Shown here piece after piece: positions 1 to 5,681 of a DNA stretch of 6,967 bases; within the stretch, counting starts at the first letter, position 1; each line of letters opens with the position of its first letter. Under the pieces are notes generated by a model. That model was not told the origin of the DNA. It saw nothing but the letters and a program-made list of their open reading frames with translations, and made no database searches. The stretch lies in contig JAKLJF010000013.1 of NCBI GenBank assembly GCA_023151335.1, forward strand, positions 1 to 6,967. Direction: 5' to 3'. Source of the stretch: Thermoanaerobaculia bacterium. Lineage in GTDB: Bacteria > Bacteroidota > Bacteroidia > Chitinophagales > Saprospiraceae. The translations under genes and the position numbers were made by a program.

Positions 1-45
1 GGCAATGTGGTCAATGGGGGCAATGTGGTCAATGGGGTCAATAGA
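1..45. repeat. Degenerate 9-bp tandem repeat (GKCAATGKG-like), cut by window edge
   Basis: The sequence opens with two perfect copies of an 18-bp unit (1-18 and 19-36). Each unit is itself two similar 9-mers, GGCAATGTG and GTCAATGGG, and a fifth partial copy (GTCAATAGA) follows. The array probably continues to the left of the window. The unit length is a multiple of three, so copy-number change would not shift a reading frame. Frame 1 is open through the repeat to a TGA at 145-147, while frames 2 and 3 stop near 60 and 40. The array could therefore lie in the 3' end of an upstream gene or be plain intergenic satellite DNA; the window cannot decide. Confidence 0.75.
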
Positions 46-265
46 AACTCGCCGTGGAAGTTAGTGCTGCCGGTGGGAAAGGTGGAAGAATCCGGAAGGG
101 GATTTTTATATTTTTTTAAATTTAAATTGTTTTTAAAGTATTGAAAACCAGCATTTTAATAACAAAAAGTCGAAAAGTTACGTGATTAGAAATCACCGCG
201 AAAACCCTGAGAAAAATGCCGCCGCTGCCGCGATACCAGGTATTTTTGCTGGAAAATTAAATGAT
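46..265. other. Intergenic leader, A/T-rich, no clear gene
   Basis: This stretch separates the left-edge repeat from the flavin-binding gene. Bases about 105-180 are very A/T-rich with runs of T and A, as often seen in promoter-bearing spacers of Bacteroidota. A GTG at 182 would extend the downstream protein by 28 residues, but it lacks a ribosome binding site and the extension has no recognisable domain content. The octamer TATTTTTG at 241-248 fits the TAnnTTTG -7 element of Bacteroidota, but it lies only 18 bases before the chosen ATG and no -33 TTG is correctly spaced. I do not call it a promoter. Confidence 0.5.
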
Positions 266-913
266 ATGAAAACAAAAACATCCCGCACCCAGGGTAGCCG
301 TTATTACCCTAAACGTTACGATTTCGACCCCGCCAGCCGCGACGCCATCCTCGACGAGGCGCTGGTTTGTCACGTTGCTTTTACGCTTGAGGGCCAACCG
401 TTCGTCATTCCCACGGCCTATTGCCGGGTCGATAACACGCTCTACCTGCACGGCTCGGTGGGCAGTCATTTTTACCGGCAAATGGCGCAGGGTATCCCGG
501 TTTGCGTGTCTGTGGCGTTAGTGGACGGGCTGGTGCTGGCGCGTTCGGTGTTCCACCACTCCATGAACTACCGCTCCGTGACGGCATTCGGTAAAACGCG
601 ACTGGTGGAAGATGAGCAGGAACGCTGGCTGGCGGCCGAAAAATTTACGGATCATATCATGCCGGGCCGCTGGAACGATGCACGGCAACCCGATAAAGGC
701 GAGATGCGGCAAACCATGTTTATCGCCGTCGACATCGAGGAAGCCTCCGTCAAATTCCGCGCGCACGGCGTGGTGGACGACGAGGCCGACCTCGGCCTGG
801 AAGTATGGGCGGGTGTGCTGCCATTGAAACTGACACCGCGGCCGCCTCAGCCCGATACCGTGGGCAAACCGGACGTGGCCCTGCCCGATTATGTGCGGCA
901 TTACAGCCGTTAG
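266..913 (+). CDS. Pyridoxamine 5'-phosphate oxidase-like flavin-binding protein (NimA-type)
   Basis: This 215-residue protein appears to be a split-barrel FMN-binding protein of the PNPOx-like superfamily, closest in look to the Pyridox_ox_2 / nitroimidazole-resistance (NimA-like) group. An N-terminal segment around residues 12-36 (RYYPKRYDFD, then a helix ending in LVCHVAF) leads into strands FVIPTAYCRVDNTLYLHGS (46-64) and GSHFYRQM (66-73). The HHSMNYRSVTAFG block (97-109) is typical of the family, as are PGRWND (133-138) and EVWAGVLPL near the C-terminus. Family members are cytoplasmic flavoproteins; some reduce 5-nitroimidazoles, but most have no assigned substrate. The ATG at 266 is chosen because GGAAAA (251-256) is suitably spaced and the domain begins soon after it; a GTG at 182 is the longer alternative. 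It stands alone on its strand and ends 7 bp from the convergent gene. Family placement is firm, substrate unknown. Confidence 0.9.
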   Translation: MKTKTSRTQGSRYYPKRYDFDPASRDAILDEALVCHVAFTLEGQPFVIPTAYCRVDNTLYLHGSVGSHFYRQMAQGIPVCVSVALVDGLVLARSVFHHSMNYRSVTAFGKTRLVEDEQERWLAAEKFTDHIMPGRWNDARQPDKGEMRQTMFIAVDIEEASVKFRAHGVVDDEADLGLEVWAGVLPLKLTPRPPQPDTVGKPDVALPDYVRHYSR

Positions 914-920
914 TACCTTG

Positions 921-1214
921 TTACCAGCCCAAAATATCCGCCAGTCCCTTCATGATGCACACGGCGCCCACGGAGGTCAGGGTGTACATAGCCGTGATGA
1001 AGGACTTATCCGCCTGGAACATAAAAAAATTGACGCCGAAACTCACGGCCATCAGGAAGATGCCAACGCCCAGCCATATCAGGCCGCGCTCGAACAGGCG
1101 TTGGTTTTTTTCCCGGGTAGCGGCTTCTGCCGGTAAGATATTTTCGGTTTCAGGCGCGGGTTGGGAAACCTGGCCCGGTGCGTTGTCGTATGTTGGTTCC
1201 ATTTTAAAATTCAT
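921..1214 (-). CDS. Small two-helix membrane protein, hypothetical
   Basis: The product is 97 residues long and I do not recognise a named family. The first ~35 residues are polar and rich in Pro, Glu and Ala (PAPETENILPAEAATRE), suggesting a flexible cytoplasmic tail. Two hydrophobic helices follow: about residues 43-65 (from RGLIWLGVGIFLMAV to NFFMF) and about 71-94 (FITAMYTLTSVGAVCIMKGL). They are separated by a short QADKS turn, so both termini probably lie on the same side of the inner membrane. The ATG at 1214 is taken as start; a second in-frame ATG four codons later is equally possible, and neither has a Shine-Dalgarno sequence. The gene is convergent with the flavin-binding gene and its own upstream region is the 228-bp spacer before the lipoprotein gene. 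The clean helix pattern and complete frame make it a credible gene; no function can be assigned. Confidence 0.75.
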   Translation of the reverse strand: MNFKMEPTYDNAPGQVSQPAPETENILPAEAATREKNQRLFERGLIWLGVGIFLMAVSFGVNFFMFQADKSFITAMYTLTSVGAVCIMKGLADILGW

Positions 1215-1442
1215 TTTGATTATTCTGAATTAAAGCCCGATCCAAAATTTAGAATTGCTTTTCCGAGTGCAAGAATAATAAAATTCCCAAATTAACAAAC
1301 ATACTAAATTGCGCAGTACTCCATTTGCTCCATCTAAATTGGCATTTACGGTGGCGCTAATCCACCCGAACATGGTTCGGAATATTTGGTTATTGTAATA
1401 AGTGAAGTTAAAGAACCGTTACCAAACCCCGGCAAATTTCCT
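1215..1442. other. A/T-rich spacer between divergent genes, with a short hairpin
   Basis: This 228-bp spacer separates the divergently transcribed membrane-protein and lipoprotein genes and must carry both promoters. It is visibly A/T-rich. It contains one perfect short palindrome (1366-1380). No standard TAnnTTTG/TTG promoter pair with correct spacing stands out on either strand. A 47-codon minus-strand frame starting at 1373 exists but has no supporting signal. Confidence 0.5.
1366..1380. promoter_or_regulatory. Perfect 6-bp inverted repeat, possible operator or hairpin
   Basis: CCGAAC and GTTCGG flank a 3-base ATG loop. The site lies 63 bp upstream of the lipoprotein start codon. It has no following T-run, so it is not a typical terminator. 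A small dyad at this distance could be a protein-binding site or an mRNA leader hairpin, but a 6-bp stem can also occur by chance. Confidence 0.25.
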
Positions 1443-2087
1443 ATGATAAAGCAATTGATATCAGGCATTGCGACCCTCATGTTCGTTCAGTGCAGTCCGC
1501 AGGATTCAGGCACTGCTGTTCCATCTGATTCCAGGTTGAGAACGATTATACTGGATAACGCCAACCTTGTTCAACTTTATTTGCCGGCCACTATGGACAG
1601 CGTTGCAAAGTGGGATGCAGATTGTTGCACGGGAGGGTTATATACCACGGCCTTTTGGGATAACCGGTATCCATTTATCAAAACCAAACATGGCCTTTGC
1701 TTCCCACATTCGCTACCGGATTCAATCTGTCAGATGACAGTAAGCTGGCGGGCTTACCGCAAAAAAGAGGATTGGGACGATATGCAACATTTAATAAAAT
1801 ATAAAAACCACATGGAATCCATCCAGTATGATGCCTTCGGTAGAAGAGTGAACTGGATCCTGGCCGAAATACGATTATTGAAACGACAAAAGGTTGGGAT
1901 TTTTGCATTTAAAGATTTTATACATTATTCATGGGTAAAGCCTGAAGGGCAGCCTTGCGAGACATTGTTATTGACCACTTTTTTAAATGGCAAAGTCATT
2001 GATATCTGGTTTGAATGCTCGGGAAGCCAATGCACAGGATTCATTGAAAGAATGATGCCCTATGCAGAGGCGATACGTTTTTACTGA
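1443..2087 (+). CDS. Putative lipoprotein of unknown function
   Basis: This 214-residue protein begins with MIKQLISGIATLMFVQC, a basic n-region and short hydrophobic core ending in Cys17. That resembles a lipoprotein signal peptide, although Gln at -1 is not the usual small residue. The mature part carries seven further cysteines (61, 62, 86, 96, 172, 192, 197), consistent with an exported, disulfide-bonded protein. The second half alternates charged helix and hydrophobic strands (VGIFAFKDFIHYSW; then LLLTTFLNGKVIDIWFEC) and ends in an amphipathic helix (FIERMMPYAEAIRFY). This is loosely like the PsbP/DcrB-type lipoprotein fold, but I would not assign it. The ATG at 1443 is preferred to the TTG at 1386 because the signal peptide starts there. 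The gene is more A/T-rich than its neighbours and has no partner on its strand, suggesting accessory DNA. Confidence 0.7.
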   Translation: MIKQLISGIATLMFVQCSPQDSGTAVPSDSRLRTIILDNANLVQLYLPATMDSVAKWDADCCTGGLYTTAFWDNRYPFIKTKHGLCFPHSLPDSICQMTVSWRAYRKKEDWDDMQHLIKYKNHMESIQYDAFGRRVNWILAEIRLLKRQKVGIFAFKDFIHYSWVKPEGQPCETLLLTTFLNGKVIDIWFECSGSQCTGFIERMMPYAEAIRFY

Positions 2088-2265
2088 ACAAACATTCGCG
2101 TACTCCATTAGAAGCACCCCGTTCGGCTATCTTCTGCCAACGGTTACCAGTTTTTGTAAAGATCATCCCGTAGTTTACCCCTCCTTCATCCATCGAGCGC
2201 AGATACCTGGCATCTTTATATACAGTTTCCTTAAAAGCGCCTGGGAAAACGACTAAAACGGGCAT
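2041..2265 (-). CDS. Possible small protein or 3' remnant of a degraded gene
   Basis: A 74-codon frame runs from ATG 2265 to a TGA at 2041-2043. Its translation looks protein-like: hydrophobic strand MPVLVVFPGAF, then YKDARYLRSMDEGGVNYGMI, FTKTGNRWQKIAER and a Cys near residue 59. I do not recognise it. The open frame extends 12 more codons upstream (KYRELVVARVPE) directly from the TAA stop of the Uma2-type gene, and those residues look equally strand-like, so the true conserved segment may start before the ATG. GGAA abuts the ATG with no spacing, so no working ribosome binding site is seen. The last ~47 bp overlap the 3' end of the convergent lipoprotein gene. It may be a small downstream gene co-transcribed with the Uma2 gene, or the C-terminal leftover of a gene disrupted when that gene arrived; chance is also possible. 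Confidence 0.3.
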   Translation of the reverse strand: MPVLVVFPGAFKETVYKDARYLRSMDEGGVNYGMIFTKTGNRWQKIAERGASNGVRECLFSKNVSPLHRASFFQ

Positions 2266-2301
2266 TTCCGGGACGCGCGCAACAACAAGTTCCCGATATT
2301 T

Positions 2302-2934
2302 TTATGTCAGCGCGTCCGCAAAAATTTCCTCCACGCTCATCGTAAAACCCGCCACCGCCACGGCCTGCAGGGCGCATGATTTTATTTTCAGTTCCAGTTT
2401 CAGGGTCTCGCCGTCGTGCAGGTATTGCTCCACCGACCTTTCCTCCGGATCGACGATCCAGTATTCCCGGACGCCGTGTGTGGCGTAATCGTCGAATTTT
2501 ATGCCCCGGTCGCGTTCCTCGGTACTCTCCGAGAGTATTTCCACGATAAAATCCGGCGGTGGGAAGGCGCTTTGTTTGGCGCTGAATTGCCGGGCTACTT
2601 CTTTGCGCCAGAAGACGATGTCCGGCTCGTAGTCGTTGCGGGTGAAACGGCACATGACTTTTTCATACGCCACATGGCCCAGTTTGTTTTCCGCCACATA
2701 CGGGAGTAAATGCCGGACAATATTGGCATTAGCCATCCAATGCCGTCCGTACACCGGCGAATGATACACTACTTCACCGTTGATAAATTCTGCCTTAATG
2801 CCTTCGTCGTGTTTTGCCCAAAAGGCATGCCGGCGGCGTTGCTCTTCTTCCCAGTCGCGGTTGAGCTGCTCCAGCCACTGACCAAAATGATTGGACTGGC
2901 GGATCGGGTCTAATATGGAGGCGTCGGAGACCAT
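2302..2934 (-). CDS. Uma2 family (DUF820) PD-(D/E)XK nuclease-fold protein
   Basis: This 210-residue protein matches the Uma2/DUF820 family, a restriction-endonuclease-like fold found in many copies in Cyanobacteria, Chloroflexota and some Bacteroidota. Visible family blocks are EFINGEVVYHSP (49-60), a helix with HWMANANIVRHLLPYV (65-80), the YEPDIVFW motif with presumed metal-binding Asp105, and DFIVEILSEST with Glu132 on the next core strand. These are followed by the D-R-x-x-K-x-x-x-Y helix (Lys146, Tyr150) and GVREYWIVDP (154-163). All core acidic positions are present, so it is not obviously inactive. The N-terminal ~45 residues form a charged extension (EEEQRRR) before the core. ATG 2934 is preferred over a TTG at 2979. 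Cellular role is unproven for the family; links to mobile DNA or DNA repair have been suggested. It is followed in phase by a small open frame and preceded by the inverted-repeat element. Confidence 0.9.
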   Translation of the reverse strand: MVSDASILDPIRQSNHFGQWLEQLNRDWEEEQRRRHAFWAKHDEGIKAEFINGEVVYHSPVYGRHWMANANIVRHLLPYVAENKLGHVAYEKVMCRFTRNDYEPDIVFWRKEVARQFSAKQSAFPPPDFIVEILSESTEERDRGIKFDDYATHGVREYWIVDPEERSVEQYLHDGETLKLELKIKSCALQAVAVAGFTMSVEEIFADALT

Positions 2935-2993
2935 GCAGGTTGAATATACAAAGACAAAATTAATGATTTTTTTCAACAATCATCCACCCTCAA

Positions 2994-3086
2994 CGATTTA
3001 CGATTTACGATTGGGGTATCCGAAGAAATGGTTGTACCCAGCCTTTATAGAGGGAACTTAAATCGTAAATCGTAAATCGTAAATCG
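2994..3086. repeat. Inverted-repeat element built of TAAATCG heptamers
   Basis: The right arm (3059-3086) is four perfect head-to-tail copies of TAAATCG. The left arm (2994-3012) is 2.7 copies of the reverse complement, CGATTTA. The arms can pair over 19 bp without mismatch, in two registers. The 48-bp centre contains a further imperfect stem, TGGGGTA (3012-3018) with TACCCA (3035-3040). The element sits exactly between the receptor gene stop codon (3088-3090) and the start region of the Uma2-type gene, so it could end or stabilise the receptor mRNA. It does not end in a T-run on either side. Similar heptamer repeats occur in intergenic DNA of many Bacteroidota and are sometimes translated as spurious DLRFTIYDL peptides, so this may be one copy of a dispersed family rather than a locus-specific signal. 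Confidence 0.85.
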
Positions 3087-3087
3087 C

Positions 3088-5517
3088 TCACTCTCCAACC
3101 CTTCCTGCTTCGGCCTCGATCCCCGTGCTGCGCCGGCGCGATTTCACGTTGTCGTTGCCGAACTGCCAGCCCAGGCTCATGCTGACGCGGCGGCTGTCCC
3201 AACGGCCGCTGCCGAGAGAATAGAGTCCATTGAAATCGGAGTAGCCGTCCCAGCCGGATTCGAAGAAGATATCGCTGACGCCGATCCGGGCATTGAGCCG
3301 GTTTTTCAGGAATTTGCGTTGCAGCCCCATGTCGAGGCTCCAGCTGGTTTCATAGATAAACACGCCGCCCCATACGCCGGGGCCGTTGAAATAGCCGGAG
3401 ATTTCGCCCTTGAAACCGAATGGCAGGTCGAAGGTGTGTTGCTGGAAGATATTGTAGGTAAACGCCTGTACGTCCACCACGGCGCCATCGCCGTAGTCGG
3501 CCTGGTTGTCGAGGCGGGAGGCGCTGGCATTGAAGTACGCATTCCACCATTTACGGATCTGCACCGGCGCGCTGACGTTCAGGCTGACAATAGTTTGATT
3601 GGCCAGGTTAGCCCAGGTGATAAAGCCGGCGCGGGGGTCCTGGTCGTCGGGGGCAATGAGCCGGGTGATCTGGTCGGTGGTACGGCTGTAGGCCAGTTTG
3701 AAATTGTAGCGGAAAGCCAGGGTATAACCCAGTTCGACGTTGTTCACGATCTCAGGCCGGAGGAAGGGGTTGCCTTTTTCGTAGGAGAGCTGGCTGATCT
3801 GGTTATTGAAGGGGTTCAACACGTGGTAGTCGGGGCGGTTGATGCGCCGTCCGGCGTTCAGATTGAAGGTGTGTTTGGGTGCGGGTGTCCAGCTCAGGCC
3901 GGCGTTGGGAAACCAGCTCAGATAGTTGAGCAGCACGGGCGGTTCCTGCAATTCGGGGAGGAAGGTTTTCAGGTCGCCCGTGGCGTTGGTTTGTTCAGCG
4001 CGCAGGCCGGCGGACATTTTCCATTTTTTACCCAGGTCGCGCGCATAACTGAGGTAGCCGGCATATACTTTCTCGTCGTATTTGAACCGGTTCGAAAGGC
4101 GGTCGTTGCGTTCGGGTGTGCCGTCTGTTACATCAAAAAACAGGAAGGTATTGTCGGAGACCACCTGGCTGAGTTTGGCGCCGGCGCCGAAGACGCCGCC
4201 CCAGAGTTTGTCTTCGTAGTCTAATTGAAAAGTGTAAATATCGATGTCGGTCGGGGTGTCGAAACTGTTGATGATTTCCGTGAGCACCTCGTTTTCAGCC
4301 GCGTCGTAATAGCGGTTGGGCTGGTAGCGTTTGTTGTCGTTTTGATAGTTCCCGTAGTCCAGGTCTATGTTCAGGCTGCGGCCCTGGCTGTTGTCGAAGC
4401 GGTAGTTGAGGTTGTAGGTTTGTTGGCGGCGGTCGCGGTCGGCACGGGTGTTGGCGATCAGGATGCTGTCGATCTGCCCGGGGGTGGCTTCCTGTGCGAG
4501 GGTAATGCGGTTGAAGGAATTGGAGATGTGGTTGTTCAGTCCGCCGCTGGTCAGAAATCCGAGCGTATGTTGTTTCGACAGGAAAAGATCGGCGCCGAGG
4601 CGATAGTTGTAATTGCCCCAGTCGTTGGCGTGGTTGTTGATCTCGTCCTGAACGAGGTTATTTTGGTAGCTGAAAAACTTCATGTCCATGAACCCGCCGC
4701 CGTCGCCTACGCCGGCCGTGCCGAAAAGGTTGAGGCGTTTGTTGCGGTAGTTGCCGGTACCGTTCAGGTTGGCGCGGTGATAGCGGCCCTGGCTGGCCGT
4801 GGTGTTCAGGGAGCCGTTAGCGCCCAGGTTTTTGTCTTTTTTCAGGCGAATGTCAATGATACCCGCATTGCCTTCTGCCTCGTAGCGGGCGCCGGGGTTG
4901 GTGATGATTTCGATGCGGTCGATCTGTTCGGCGGGCAGGTTCTGGAGGTAATTGGTGAGGTCTTCGCCGGTGAGGGGCAGGCGTTTGCCGTCGACGTAGA
5001 GCAGCACGCCGGCGCGGCCGAGCACGCTGATGTTGTCGTTGTTGTCCACGGTGACGTTGGGCGCTTTGCGCAGCAGCGAAATGGCGTCGGAGCCCACGCT
5101 GTTGATCGTGCCGCTCACGTTAAAGACCATGCGGTCGGGTTTGGTTTCCACCAGCACGCGGGCGGCGGTGACGGTGGCTTCGGCCAGGCCGATGGTTTTG
5201 GAGGCGAAGGCGAGTACGCCCAGGTCGAGCCGCTGGTTGTTTTCGAGGCGGATATCCGTTTTTTTCAGGTCTTCGAAGCCCAAACCCGCGGCTTTCAGAA
5301 AATAATTACCGGCTCTGAGGCCCGGCAATTCGAACAAGCCTTTTTCATCGCTGGTGCCGGCTTTGGCCAGGCTGCTGTCGGCGGCGTTGAAAAGCGCCAC
5401 ATTGGCATAAGGTACCGCTTCGCCTTCGGGAGATTGAAGTTGACCGCGAACACCGGCCGTTTGGGACTGTGCGAACAAGGCGCTGCCCAGCAATAACAGG
5501 GTAGTTAAAATTCTCAT
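3088..5517 (-). CDS. TonB-dependent receptor-like outer-membrane beta-barrel protein (OMP_b-brl_3 type)
   Basis: The 809-residue product begins with a signal peptide (MRILTTLLLLGSALFAQSQ). A CarboxypepD_reg-like beta-sandwich follows at about 22-100 (VRGQLQSPEGEAVPYANVAL; then DEKGLFELPGLRAGNYFLKA). A TonB-box-like stretch, LAEATVTAAR (111-120), precedes the plug domain (about 125-235), which includes DAISLLRKAPNVTVD, VLLYVDGKRLPLTG and IDRIEIITNPGARYEAEGNAGIIDI. The rest is an outer-membrane barrel with alternating aromatic strands, closing with RRVSMSLGWQFGN. A charged tail (VKSRRRSTGIEAEAG) follows, as is common in this Bacteroidota family. Such proteins sit in the outer membrane and probably import ligands using TonB energy, but the substrate is unknown. 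No SusD-like partner lies in the window, arguing against a polysaccharide-utilisation locus. No Shine-Dalgarno sequence precedes ATG 5517; the leader is A/T-rich. Length and both ends look complete. Confidence 0.92.
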   Translation of the reverse strand: MRILTTLLLLGSALFAQSQTAGVRGQLQSPEGEAVPYANVALFNAADSSLAKAGTSDEKGLFELPGLRAGNYFLKAAGLGFEDLKKTDIRLENNQRLDLGVLAFASKTIGLAEATVTAARVLVETKPDRMVFNVSGTINSVGSDAISLLRKAPNVTVDNNDNISVLGRAGVLLYVDGKRLPLTGEDLTNYLQNLPAEQIDRIEIITNPGARYEAEGNAGIIDIRLKKDKNLGANGSLNTTASQGRYHRANLNGTGNYRNKRLNLFGTAGVGDGGGFMDMKFFSYQNNLVQDEINNHANDWGNYNYRLGADLFLSKQHTLGFLTSGGLNNHISNSFNRITLAQEATPGQIDSILIANTRADRDRRQQTYNLNYRFDNSQGRSLNIDLDYGNYQNDNKRYQPNRYYDAAENEVLTEIINSFDTPTDIDIYTFQLDYEDKLWGGVFGAGAKLSQVVSDNTFLFFDVTDGTPERNDRLSNRFKYDEKVYAGYLSYARDLGKKWKMSAGLRAEQTNATGDLKTFLPELQEPPVLLNYLSWFPNAGLSWTPAPKHTFNLNAGRRINRPDYHVLNPFNNQISQLSYEKGNPFLRPEIVNNVELGYTLAFRYNFKLAYSRTTDQITRLIAPDDQDPRAGFITWANLANQTIVSLNVSAPVQIRKWWNAYFNASASRLDNQADYGDGAVVDVQAFTYNIFQQHTFDLPFGFKGEISGYFNGPGVWGGVFIYETSWSLDMGLQRKFLKNRLNARIGVSDIFFESGWDGYSDFNGLYSLGSGRWDSRRVSMSLGWQFGNDNVKSRRRSTGIEAEAGRVGE

Positions 5518-5681
5518 TTTGAAATAATTGTGAAAAGACGACCTGCAAAAGAGCGCAAATAACGGCCACGGTTGCAGACGGGGCGGGGTTTTTCGACGAA
5601 GGCCGGGCAGAGCGTTTTAGGATGCCGAAATTAGTGGTTGAAAGGGTTTTGGATACGTCTACTCTTCCTACCTTCACCCCC
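5518..5681. promoter_or_regulatory. Divergent intergenic region between receptor and GMC oxidoreductase genes
   Basis: These 164 bp must contain the promoters of two head-to-head genes. The part next to the receptor start is A/T-rich (AATAATTGTGAAAAG on the plus strand), the middle is G/C-rich with a GGGGCGGGG tract around 5580, and the GMC side is pyrimidine-rich (CTACTCTTCCTACCTTCACC) with no Shine-Dalgarno sequence. I cannot point to a TAnnTTTG element with a matching upstream TTG for either gene. Assignment as regulatory rests only on the gene arrangement. Confidence 0.4.

Noticed and set aside
241..248. TATTTTTG matching the Bacteroidota -7 promoter consensus
   Set aside because: It would start transcription at about the ribosome binding site of the flavin-binding gene, and no -33 element lies at proper spacing.
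1230..1373. A 47-codon minus-strand frame in the spacer before the lipoprotein gene
   Set aside because: There is no ribosome binding site and the composition is that of the A/T-rich spacer; its length is within chance.
2062..2256. A 64-codon plus-strand frame after the lipoprotein gene
   Set aside because: It overlaps the lipoprotein gene end and lies antisense to a more protein-like minus-strand frame; the translation is not convincing.
3005..3202. A 65-codon minus-strand frame running through the heptamer repeat
   Set aside because: Its DLRFTIYDL segment is a translation of the TAAATCG repeat and the rest overlaps the receptor gene in another frame.
3319..5496. Two long plus-strand open frames (301 and 423 codons) covering nearly the whole receptor gene on the opposite strand
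   Set aside because: They are abutting parts of one antisense frame, with Val/Gly/Ala-rich low-complexity translation, lying on a convincing outer-membrane receptor gene. G/C-rich third positions explain their openness.
3088..5517. SusC/SusD-type polysaccharide-utilisation locus
   Set aside because: The barrel protein is of the shorter OMP_b-brl_3 type and no SusD-like lipoprotein or glycosidase is adjacent.
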